A DNA stretch of 64,000 bases. Source: Aurantiochytrium sp. KH105 (taxonomy: Eukaryota > Sar > Bigyra > Thraustochytrida > Thraustochytriidae). The notes under the pieces are model-generated. The model made no database searches. It saw only the letters and a program-made list of their open reading frames with translations, and had not been told where the DNA came from. Position numbers and translations under genes: made by a program. The stretch spans positions 1 through 64,000 of the forward strand of contig BGKB01000001.1 in assembly GCA_003116975.1 (NCBI GenBank). Direction: 5' to 3'. Shown here in pieces: positions 37,834 to 46,691 of this stretch (the first letter of the stretch is position 1; each line of letters starts with the position of its first letter).

Positions 37834-39663
37834 ATGGAGCCCGAGTCGATCGCGGCCGCCGGCGGCGTGCGAAGACCCCGCAGCGAGATGGCGTCCGCGA
37901 TTGCGAGCAGCTTGCGAGAGTACGTGGAGCACAGGCAGCTGCAGCTGGACGCGTCAATACTTAACACAGATGCAGGCATGTCAGAAACCGTGCGCGGCGC
38001 AGTGCGCGTGATCCAGAACCTCGGCGGCGACGTGGAGTCGTTCCTCGCTGTGGATCTCGCACGCTTCCCACCATACTTTGGCCGCGCTATTGCCTGCAAG
38101 GCGAGCTACCAGATTCTTTTACAAATTGGGCGCGAACACAGAGCTGCAGAGGAGCTTCCGTGGCTCGAGTTCTGCAATATTCGTTTCAAAGGCTGGGACA
38201 AACTCCCGGCCGCCACCATGGCGTCTGTATTCCCGCCATGCCAATTCTTTTATTATATGCTCGTCGCGCTGAACGGCGCAACCCTCAACAGGGACCCCAT
38301 TGGCTCATGCATGTATACCATTGGCGGCAACGACACAGACGATGTTCGCCCGCCTTCACCAATCGAGGCTTTGCGAACAATTGCACAGGATTCCATCACA
38401 GATACAGACGCGGATGCCAACCCGAGGAGGAACCGTCGGCTCGAGGAGAACCCAAGAAACGTTGAATACGGTGACAACAACGACGACGACGATGATGACA
38501 ACGGCGACATCGATAGGGACGACGATGAGGTTGCCGCGTACAGCGCGAATTGGGCCACCGACGCGAGCGAAAGAGGCAAAGCAGAAACAGGGAGAAAACG
38601 CGATGTCGACGATAGTGCCATCCGAGAAGACGAGGAAGACGTTGAGCTCAAGGGCATGGAGCCTGGCATCGCATATCTGCCCCGAGACAGCTTGCACGAA
38701 CAGGCGCACTCCTCACGTCGTTTCGACGAGAGCGAGCAGGCATGGAATTCCCCGCGTGCCGACGGGTGGGCCTCTCAGAACAACAGTAGCAGAAGCAGCA
38801 GTCAAGGCGAAGGTAGCAGCAACGGCGGCAGCGGCAATCACGCTGAGCCCAGAGGATGGGGGACCGGTGCAAGCGCGCGAGGGCGAGCGAGTCCTTCGAG
38901 TCGATTAAGTGGAACTCACGAAAGTCTCGTGGCGCCCAGCGCCAGCATCACAACGTACAAAGATCATGCCGAAGACCTTGTCGAGCAGATGCTCGGTGCT
39001 CGAAGCGGCGGATCGCAAGGGCGCGTGAGCAAGGCAAGGTCGCCCTCCGTGGAGGAGCTTGTGACTGAATTTCGCTCGATGAGCGTCGAGGAAATGGCCG
39101 ATTTGATTGAAGTGAATCATCTTCTCGAGTACGATGCGGACCGCGCTTCCCAGCTCGCTCTCGAGTGGGACCTCGAGTCTGGTCGACAGAGCCAGGACCT
39201 GAATTCGCCAGAAACCCAAGCCATGCAGGAGAGTGAGCTCGCCGAAGCGGAAGAGGCGTGCGACGTAGGTGCCGCTGCCGCGCTCGCAGATCAACGCGGA
39301 GACTTTCCATCCCTGTTCACACTTTCGCTCCGCTCTTTTGTACGGCACAAGGTCGATCTCGGTGACCTTCCCGAGTACATTGTCGAGATGGTCATGAGCT
39401 ACTTGCTCGTGGCCGTAGACCTAGGGACTTTGGACATGCGCGCGTGGCCGTCGGGAACAATGTTGGAGCTCGCGCGCCGCGCACCGGGCCATCTGCTCAT
39501 GGATATTCCGCACGAAAACCGAGCGGAAGCCGAACAGCCATGGGAAGCTTTCTGCGAGGTGCGTTTTGGGCCAGACTATCTGTCCGTCATCAACCCTGGG
39601 ATTGCGCAAATTTTCACTCCGTGTAGGATATTCTACCTCCTCTTGCAGAGGGAGGCCTTTTAG
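37834..39663 (+). CDS. unrecognised protein with two F-box-like modules around a disordered linker
   Basis: A 609-residue protein with no confident family. Its two ends look duplicated. The N-terminal module (~50-150) ends LPWLEFCNIRFKGW, then VFPPCQFFYYMLVALNG. The C-terminal module (~500-609) ends EQPWEAFCEVRFGPDY, then IFTPCRIFYLLLQREAF. The second module begins DLPEYIVEMVMSYL, which resembles an F-box helix, and the W..FC..RF spacing also fits F-box ends. Between them lies a long acidic, Asp- and Ser-rich linker (DDDDDDNGD) with helical parts near 380-440. A ubiquitin-ligase adaptor role is conceivable but speculative. The ATG at 37834 follows the CpG-rich block. Confidence 0.6.
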   Translation: MEPESIAAAGGVRRPRSEMASAIASSLREYVEHRQLQLDASILNTDAGMSETVRGAVRVIQNLGGDVESFLAVDLARFPPYFGRAIACKASYQILLQIGREHRAAEELPWLEFCNIRFKGWDKLPAATMASVFPPCQFFYYMLVALNGATLNRDPIGSCMYTIGGNDTDDVRPPSPIEALRTIAQDSITDTDADANPRRNRRLEENPRNVEYGDNNDDDDDDNGDIDRDDDEVAAYSANWATDASERGKAETGRKRDVDDSAIREDEEDVELKGMEPGIAYLPRDSLHEQAHSSRRFDESEQAWNSPRADGWASQNNSSRSSSQGEGSSNGGSGNHAEPRGWGTGASARGRASPSSRLSGTHESLVAPSASITTYKDHAEDLVEQMLGARSGGSQGRVSKARSPSVEELVTEFRSMSVEEMADLIEVNHLLEYDADRASQLALEWDLESGRQSQDLNSPETQAMQESELAEAEEACDVGAAAALADQRGDFPSLFTLSLRSFVRHKVDLGDLPEYIVEMVMSYLLVAVDLGTLDMRAWPSGTMLELARRAPGHLLMDIPHENRAEAEQPWEAFCEVRFGPDYLSVINPGIAQIFTPCRIFYLLLQREAF

Positions 39664-40378
39664 CTTGTCGTCATCGTCGTATGAGGGTGGACGATAAGCG
39701 CATCGAGATCGCTATGATCATGGTGCCAGATTTGTATAGTTTCTCATCAGTGTGACGGTGCTTTCTGTCTCACAATAGAATTGCGAGAAACAAGACCTGG
39801 TTGCAATGCTCGTATGGATGCAACCTTTATGTTGTATTGCTGATTGTTGTTATTGGCGGTCGTTGCGCGTTCAAAATTCGACCGACAGACCGTCAAGCAT
39901 AAATGAACAAAGGATGACAGAAGATGATGAAGGAGATGTTGCAATGGAAACGGATTTTTTTGAGTGTTACAAACGTCAGATTAAAACTTGAGAGAGAGGA
40001 ACAAGAAGACGTTAAAAGTGCTGCTCCACAAGGAAAAGAAAGAGTGTCTAGACTTGAAACGCGCACGCATGCAGAATCAAGTGCGCCCGCGCTCATAAGT
40101 GCATGAAAATGCCGAGGCCTGAGCTGATGGGCTTTGTTTCTTTGCAGGACTTTGACGCAAGAGGCACTTGGGTATCGCCTGCCTTCTCAGTCACCGCAGT
40201 ATCCGCCTCTGCGTCCAGACATTCGAAACATCAAGGGAAAGAACGAGCTGGTATACAGTTCCAAATGAGATTCAGGAGGAACCTTCCGCTTCGGTGCTTC
40301 TCTGTCTCTTCGCCTTTGCTATGAACGGAGACGACAAATTAGGTAGGCCAGACATCAAGAATGAGACATTGTTCTCTC
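39664..40378. other. convergent 3' spacer, F-box-like gene / TRM112
   Basis: 715 bp with both 3' ends. A few short frames exist but none is credible. I see no repeat. Confidence 0.5.
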
Positions 40379-40747
40379 TCAGACTTCGTCCTCATTCAAG
40401 AGCATGTTGGGAATGCCGTTCGTGATGGTGAACTTGCGTCCCGACTCCGGGCAGATGAGGGCACCTTCGACCACGACAACCTCAAGCAAGGCGCGGTGAA
40501 ACTTTTTCAAAAAGTCCTCCTGCTCCAAGAGCTCGGGCGTAACAGCCTCGGGGAGGCCCTCCTCGCCAAGTTGCGCGGCTGCAGCCCGAAACACGGGCCA
40601 TTCGAGCTTTTCCACGATTCCTTGCAAAAAGGCTGGGTTCATCTCCGTCTCGCGGATCTCCTTGGTCGTCACCTCAATTTTGAGAGGATAGCCGTTGTTG
40701 ACGCCCTTCACATTGCACTTGAGCATGTTGTGCGTAAGGAGCTTCAT
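40379..40747 (-). CDS. TRM112: TRM112 methyltransferase activator
   Basis: A 122-residue zinc-ribbon-type protein; the ATG at 40747 gives the canonical MKLLTHNMLK start. Key segments are KGVNNGYPLKI, FLQGIVEKLEWPVF, FHRALLEVVVVEGALICPESGRKF and the diagnostic end GIPNMLLNEDEV. TRM112 is the obligate partner of several methyltransferases acting on tRNA, 18S rRNA and eRF1. The length equals the human protein (125). The N-terminal zinc-binding cysteine set is reduced, as in some eukaryotic homologs. The GAC repeat just upstream lies in the 5' leader. Confidence 0.93.
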   Translation of the reverse strand: MKLLTHNMLKCNVKGVNNGYPLKIEVTTKEIRETEMNPAFLQGIVEKLEWPVFRAAAAQLGEEGLPEAVTPELLEQEDFLKKFHRALLEVVVVEGALICPESGRKFTITNGIPNMLLNEDEV

Positions 40748-41425
40748 CTTGACCACAACGACGACGACGACGACGACGACGACAACGACGACGACACAAG
40801 CAAAGAAAGCTAGCGGATGATGATCTACGACTCGATCACCTTTCTCAACTCAGAATCACGCCACGCGCCGTCCAGGATGGCGTCTCGCGGACAGAAGAAA
40901 AGAGGAGAGCGCAGCAAGGGGTCTGCGTCGCGAAATGACGGAGCACGCGGCTTCCCGACGAAAGGTTCTTCCCTTGGTCGACGAAGCAGGAGGAGCAGCA
41001 CCACCAGCAGACAGTTCTGCGATGGCCTCGGCCAGTGATTTCCTCTTTTTTTTTTCCTTTTTTCCAAGCACTCCCCATGTTCCCGCATTTGTACGCGCAA
41101 CCCATTTCGATGTACGAAAAAGGGTTCTGCAAAAAACGACCGAAGTTGAACTTCGAAAGGCGTCTCTCTCGCTTTTATGATCGACGGGGTCGCTCGCTCC
41201 TCGCGCTGCCGACTAGACCGTAGTGAGCTTCGAAACGAGAGAACACCCTGCAGAACCCAAGCTTCAAGCGCCTGGGGTGCAAAGGTCGGTGCTGTCCGGA
41301 CTCTCGAGGGCGCAGACAGGCTAGGCTCTTGCGCCTTTTAAGGACGCATCATACAGGGAGCGAGTGAGTGGGACGCGACGCCGCTACTACGACTACAATT
41401 GAAGGAACTCAATCAAGCTCGAAGA
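40748..41425. other. divergent promoter region, TRM112 / PSGxGLARTP gene
   Basis: 680 bp with a (GAC)n run at 40757-40795 near TRM112. Short frames on both strands are not credible; I see no gene. Confidence 0.5.
40757..40795. repeat. (ACG)n trinucleotide run
   Basis: About eleven ACG units with one interruption, in the TRM112 5' leader. Confidence 0.85.
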
Positions 41426-44400
41426 ATGATTCCGGTAGGGCATCAGCTCGCTCGTACGCCTGTACAAGCGCAAGTTCAGACGCAGACAAAGCGTGAAGAA
41501 CAACGAGCACGCAACGCTGCAAATGAAAATGAAAGTCGTGCACTACGCGGAAAGACACAAAGGTCTCCAGACTGGTCTGCCTTTTCCGAACTTGTCCTTC
41601 CGGGTCGGAAACCTCTGCAGAACATTGCCGTCAACCAAGGCGACGCTGTAATCAATAATCATGGTACCAAACGGCCCAATCGAGTCGACAACGTCCAGCC
41701 AGCGGAGTACACCAAGCGCCACAAACCACTTGACGCGCGCGCACAACGCAACGCCGTTCCTTTAGGGAATTCCCTCGCAAGAACGCCTCCCAATCCTCCC
41801 GAGAATGCTCGCACCGCGTCATCATCGCTTGTGGCGGAACACAGACCTCTTGCGAAGTCGGTGACAAATGTTCCCTTTCGTAATACCATCTCTACAGGCA
41901 CGGGTCTTGCGAGGACACCACTCAATAGTGCATCAATGCAATCAATTGCCAAACCCGAGAAGGCAACGGTTCCACCACGAAACATCATTCCCTCCGGCAC
42001 TGGACTTGCGAGAACCCCACTCGCAACCGCAAGTGCCCCGCACAACGAATCAGAGTCTACAAAGGCTCGCGTCCAACCGCGTAACATCATTCCCTCCGGA
42101 ACCGGACTCGCAAGGACTCCAATTGTGAGCGCATCCGCACAAACGGAAACCAGCGTTATCGCACAAGGTCCTTTCGACCATGGCACCGTTAACGCCCAAC
42201 CCGCGCAACACACAAAGCCGCGTAACATCATTCCATCCGGCTCTGGACTTGCGAGAACCCCTCTCGCAACCGCAAGTGCCCCGCAGAACGAACCAGAGTC
42301 TACAAAGGCTCGCGTCCAACCGCGTAACATCATTCCATCCGGAACCGGGCTCGCAAGGACCCCAATCGTGAGCGCATCCGCACAAACGGAAACCAGCGTT
42401 ATCGCACAAGATCCTTTCGACCATGGTACCGTTAACGCCCAACCCGCGCAACACACAAAGCCGCGTAACATCATTCCATCTGGAACCGGGCTCGCAAGAA
42501 CTCCTATTCTTTCAAGCGATGGTACTCTTGTCAACTCGCTTGATCGACACCATGAAAGTACAGCAATCGCCCCTCTCCAACGACATGCAACTGGAAACTC
42601 GACTAAAGCGCTGCGAACAGAGGACGGTAACTTGGAACTGTCTGCGCTCGGCCAAAAAACTCCAATGCTGACAAAGCCTCGCAATTGGATCCCCTCAGGC
42701 ACTGACTTGGCAAGAACCCCGAACTTGGGCGACACAGTAGAGGCAAGGGACTCGGTTAGGACTTTCCAAACTGAGAGCGTCACAGCGCCGGCACCCCCAC
42801 CTCAGGCAATCGAAAGCAAGGCCCGCAAGATCATGTCCTCCGGAAGCGGCCTCGCAAGAGCGCCTGTGCTTCCTGGCAACGTTATAGGTGCAGCAGCATC
42901 GGCGCAGGCAAGGTCGACTCCTTTGGCAACCAGCACCGAAGTTGGCGCCGAAACTGGCATCTCCTTGAAACCTCGCAACGTCATCCCATCGGGAAGAGGA
43001 CTTGCGCGGACTCCTCTTGACAAGGTACCTCGCGCCGCAGAGCCCCAAATCCCTGTTGCGGAGCCGGCATCACTAAACGAGCAGCCACCGAAACAACGAA
43101 ACGTGATCCCTTCAGGAAACGGTCTCGCGCGTACTCCAGTTCAGGCTGATGACGCTTCGCAAATTCCAACTAGTGACTCGACTCACGCCGCCGCTACTAG
43201 TGTTGCAAACGGCGATGTATCTGCGGTGTACGAAGCCAAGATTCCTCGCAATGCGGTTCCTTCAGGAAAAGGTCTTGCAAGGACCCCCAGCGTGGCAACA
43301 TTTTCACAATCATTATTATTGGCATCTTCTAAAGTAGTCGACGACACAATGCCAATAAACGACGCCGTCATGAGGACGCAAAATGTGATTTCTTCAGGCA
43401 AGGAAATTGGTAGAACCCCTCTTTCTGTTGATCGTGCGTCTCAAGAGCAAAGTTGTGCATCGACGTCGACGCGGAAAGAAGTATCGTCACTAACGAACAC
43501 TAGCGGAGCTACCAAGCACGAAGATTCCTTTCCAAAGAAAAAGGAAGATTCTGATAATGCCAAGGAACCAAAGGAAAACATCATGAGCAGTGGAAATAGA
43601 AACTTGCAGACGCGAAGCCCGCTTCAAGCCACCAACGAGACGGCTTGGAAGGAAGACCTTGCAGCTGGCGACTCAAAAAGCCGCCTGAAAGGCGAGGAAC
43701 CCCAATTGAAAGGCAAAACACTGGACAGAGGCGAGCAGGGCGAGGAAGCCCAGTTCCTGAGAGATTCTTTTTCTTCTTCATCGATCGAGTCTCCTCGCTC
43801 CGCATCGCAATCAAATAAAGTTGAGGACATTTTTGAGCACAAGGAAAATGAAGGCAGTTTGTCGGCAAGCATGGATCAGGGCACAATCGAAATTGCCAGT
43901 CCAGTCTCGGTTGCAGCCAGCTCGCATGAGCTTGAGATGGGCTCGCCCGGGACATTCGCCTCGGGCAGATCTGTTGCGGATAGCGCGTCGTCGTCCCCCA
44001 TGCATCAAATTGACAGTGACGAAGATGCAATTGTCAACGCTGACCAAGCTTACATTCGGCATTTGAGCAACGTCAAGAAGCTCGAGCACATCCGCGAAGA
44101 GCTGCATACCCTTCGGCGTCGCTACAAGGAAGTTAGCCAACATGCCGACGAGGTGGAGTACCGCGCAGAGCGGCTGAACGAATCAGCAGAGGATGCCTCG
44201 CGTCGTCTTGCACACGCCACAGAGTGGTTGCGGCAGGCGGGATTCCTGGCCGAGGGTGAGGACCTTTCTCAAGTCGAATCGTTGCGGACTTTGAGCAATG
44301 GTCGACTCGGCGAGGCGATTCACAAGATTTCCGAGGAGACGGAGAGTGCCCGCGCAGCGCAGCGCAAACGAGCTCGTGTGCTGCGTCGCGCTCGTGAAGA

Positions 44401-44991
44401 GGCTGCCAAAGTCGAGGTAGGAACTCCTGCGTTCGAGAAGTTGGAGAGGGCGCGCGACGAGCAGGCAGCGCTTCGCGCACGTGCGCAGCAACAGTCGCAG
44501 ACAATTCGTAGTATTGAGATGAAGATGCGCGATTGCGATTCTGCTCTTTCTACCCCGGCACGTGAGCTCACGGATCACGAGATGCGCGACTTGCGTCAGG
44601 AGCAACGTCATCTTCAACAGCGTAAGTTTATTCATTCTGCAAGTGGGGGAGAGGGTGAGGGGAGCGATCAGAGGGAAAGGAAAGGAAAGGAAAGGAAAGG
44701 AAAGGAAAGGAAAGGAAAGGAAAGGAAAGGAAAGGAAAGGAAAGGAAAGGAAAGGAAAGGAAAGGAAAGGAGCGAGACATCACTGACCAAAAGAAAATCT
44801 CGCTCATTCGATCGCTTGCTCGCTCGTTCGCTCACGCTCGACACAAAATAGAACTGAGCTCGCTACATGCAGCCCAGCACACTGACAAGTCGGAAGCCAC
44901 CGCACGCGTGCTCCTGCGACGCGTCGAAATGTTCGTCCTGCGATACGAGACCTTGCGTCGAACCGCGCGCCTCCTTCGACGCTGGCGTTGA
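41426..44991 (+). CDS. repeat protein with PSGxGLARTP motifs and coiled-coil C-terminus (2 exons)
   Basis: Exons 41426-44621 and 44852-44991 give 1,111 residues. I do not recognise the family. Residues 1-~680 carry about 14 copies of a ~13-residue motif (consensus N-I-I-P-S-G-x-G-L-A-R-T-P) spaced by Ser/Thr/Gln-rich linkers; many end in TP, a potential CDK/MAPK site. An 81-residue block is duplicated in tandem (41978-42220 and 42221-42463). The C-terminal ~230 residues are strongly helical and coiled-coil (EELHTLRRRYKEVSQHADEV onwards). The intron is supported by a GTAAGT donor at 44622, an AG acceptor at 44850-44851, and an exon 2 that continues the helix in frame (LSSLHAAQHTDKSEATARVL) to a TGA. 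A scaffold or cytoskeletal role is only a guess. Confidence 0.65.
41978..42463 (+). repeat. 243-bp tandem duplication inside the coding region
   Basis: Two consecutive 243-bp units (41978-42220, 42221-42463) each encode two PSGxGLARTP motifs and the linker SVIAQxPFDHGTVNAQPAQ. They differ at only a few positions, so the duplication is recent. Confidence 0.9.
44622..44851 (+). other. intron with (AAAGG)n microsatellite
   Basis: Begins GTAAGT and ends ATAG. It remains open in the exon 1 frame, producing a spurious Arg-Lys-Gly-Lys-Glu repeat tail if read through. Splicing gives a coherent coiled-coil end instead. Confidence 0.75.
44674..44771. repeat. (GGAAA)n pentanucleotide array
   Basis: About 19 units lying inside the predicted intron. 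Confidence 0.95.
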
Positions 44992-45775
44992 CTCGCCAAA
45001 ATCAAGTCTTTGTCCATAAAATGTCCCACCAACAATTATAAAGAACCTAAATTGTCCCTGTGCCACCATGCCCGTCGCGGCCCATGAGATGAGCAGCCGG
45101 CATGACCGTGCGAAAGAAAATCTCTCGCGCAACCCCAATCTGCGCAACCCAACTGCTGCATCGACTTGGGCGCTCTGTCGCGCCGAAGAGCGGGAAGCCC
45201 TAGTCTGTCCCGAGCGGCGGCGGCGGCCACCTTACCGCGCGCATGGCGACCCCTGCTGGCGCACGGGCCCCGTAAGGCGAGCGGGCTCGCGCGGCCGCTC
45301 TGGCCCGCTCTGGCCGCGCGCAAGTGCGCTTTGCGCGGGCGCAAGTGGCGGGTCGCGAGGCGCAAGTGGCGGGCCGCGCGAGGCGCGCAGTGCCGCGAGG
45401 CCGGCCTGCCGGGGCAGAAGAGGGGCCCTCGGGGGGCGCAAGTGCAGAATGCGCGGGCGCAAGTGGAGAATGCGCGGGCGCAAGTGCGGAATGGGCCGCC
45501 GGGCGCAGGCGAGCGGCGCAAGTGGGCGGCGCGCGGAAAGGCGACTTGCGGCGCGAGGAAGGGCGACTTGCGGCGCGGATAGGCGACTTGCGGCGCGCGG
45601 ATAGGCGACTGGGGCGCGCGCGCGGATGGGTGGCGCAGAGAGAGGCGGGGAGAGGCGAGGGGAGCAGGAGCCGCGGGAGAGCAATTAGCCAATCGCAGCG
45701 ACCGAGGAGACCGCGGTACACGCCGGGGTGGAGGACGCAGCGCTAGCTAGGCAGGAGCAAGACTCGCAGGAGAAG
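44992..45775. other. intergenic with CGCAAGTG motif array, upstream of eS12
   Basis: 784 bp. The left part should hold the 3' end of the PSGxGLARTP gene. From 45.3 kb on it is very GC-rich with seven CGCAAGTG cores (45319, 45340, 45361, 45437, 45458, 45479, 45517) and then several GACTTGCGGCGCG copies on to ~45600, the inverse orientation. A plus-strand ATG in good context at 45068 (GCCACCATG) opens a frame that degenerates into the repeat; I do not call it a gene. Confidence 0.55.
45319..45610. repeat. GCGCAAGTG / CGACTTGCG repeat cluster
   Basis: Seven CGCAAGTG cores at mostly 21-bp spacing (45319-45361, 45437-45479), then inverted CGACTTGCGGCGCG units between 45541 and 45600. The same core is tandemly repeated at 36967-37020. 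Confidence 0.85.
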
Positions 45776-46213
45776 ATGGCCGAGCAGGATGAGGTGATGG
45801 AGGAGGTCGAGGAGTCGACGCCCGCGGTGGAGGAGATCCCCGTGGAGGACCTCACGCCCATGACCGCGCTCCAGGCGGTCCTCAAGAAGTCCATGTACAA
45901 CGACGGCCTCCGCCGCGGCCTGCACGAGTGCGCCAAGGCCCTCGACAGCAAGGCCGCGCGCCTGTGCTGCCTCGCCGAGAACTGCGAGGAGGACGCCTAC
46001 AAGAAGCTCATCGTCGCGCTCTGCGCCGAGCACGACGTCCCGCTCATCAAGGTCACCGACCGCAAGGAGCTCGGCCAGTGGTGCGGTCTTTGCAAGATCG
46101 ACGCCGAGGGCGCCCCCACGCGCGTCGTTGGCTGCTCGTGCGCCGTTATTACTGACTTCGGGGAGGAGTCGCCCGCGCTCAACTTTCTCCTTGACTACCT
46201 CAAGAACGCCTAA
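45776..46213 (+). CDS. RPS12: small ribosomal subunit protein eS12 (RPS12)
   Basis: A 145-residue protein. After an acidic start ([16 protein letters not shown]), the L7Ae/L30e/S12e fold spans ~20-145 with [45 protein letters not shown], and the eS12 signature [15 protein letters not shown] followed by VVGCSCAVI. The ATG at 45776 is the first in frame. eS12 sits at the beak of the 40S subunit. Codon use is strongly GC-ending, as expected of a highly expressed gene. The GC-rich repeat cluster lies just upstream and may include its promoter. Confidence 0.97.
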   Translation: MAEQDEVMEEVEESTPAVEEIPVEDLTPMTALQAVLKKSMYNDGLRRGLHECAKALDSKAARLCCLAENCEEDAYKKLIVALCAEHDVPLIKVTDRKELGQWCGLCKIDAEGAPTRVVGCSCAVITDFGEESPALNFLLDYLKNA

Positions 46214-46691
46214 TCGAGCTTGACCTTCTTTTCCTTTTTCTCTTATATCGTTTATCTTTGTTGCGCGTCCTCTTGTCTCGCCACGTGCATGCGCCTGTGC
46301 CATGCCATGCCATGCCATGCCATGCCTCGCTATGCCTTTCTGATCCTTCTGCGTGGCAGACGTAACCAGCTTCAAATAAAGAGAACGAACAAAGACCGTT
46401 TGCAGAATCTATCAAGGCTTAGCTAATCTGCCCCCACCTTGACTTTCCTTGCGCTCGCTTGTTTTTCCGGCACCTGATAAAATCTGCTCTCTCGCATCGC
46501 AGAAGGTAGCTGATCTGCCCTGCGTTGACTTTCCTTTGCCTGTGATGTCGAGGTCTAGAACAAATTCTTAAAAAGCAAGGAAGCAATCTGCTGCTGCATG
46601 TACGTACACATGTTTCAATGTGAACAATGTGAAGGCAAGTGCCTTCACCAATCAAGTTTGAGCAAAAACGACTTTGATTCTACATGAAAAT
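46214..46691. other. convergent 3' spacer, eS12 / WDR24
   Basis: 478 bp. It holds the (CATGC)n array at 46300-46325 and probable poly(A) regions of both genes. I see no gene. Confidence 0.5.
46300..46325. repeat. (CATGC)n pentanucleotide array
   Basis: Five units of CCATG in the eS12 3' flank. Confidence 0.9.

Noticed and set aside
36592-38011. Long overlapping frames on both strands in the CpG-rich block
   Set aside because: They are Arg/Ala/Pro/Ser-rich in every phase, overlap each other, and follow simple repeats; they reflect base composition, not genes.
44674-44771. (RKGKE)n repeat protein tail
   Set aside because: It is explained better as an intronic (GGAAA)n array, because splicing restores a coherent coiled-coil C-terminus.
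45068-45604. Plus-strand frame with ATG in good context (GCCACCATG) ahead of eS12
   Set aside because: Only the first ~55 residues look possible; the rest is repeat translation. It could be a short exon, but no splice partner was found.
45036-45692. Minus-strand 218-residue frame over the CGCAAGTG repeats
   Set aside because: It is the translation of the repeat cluster and has no feature beyond composition.
45743-46375. Minus-strand 210-residue frame opposite eS12
   Set aside because: It is the antisense of a GC-ending coding region with no independent support.
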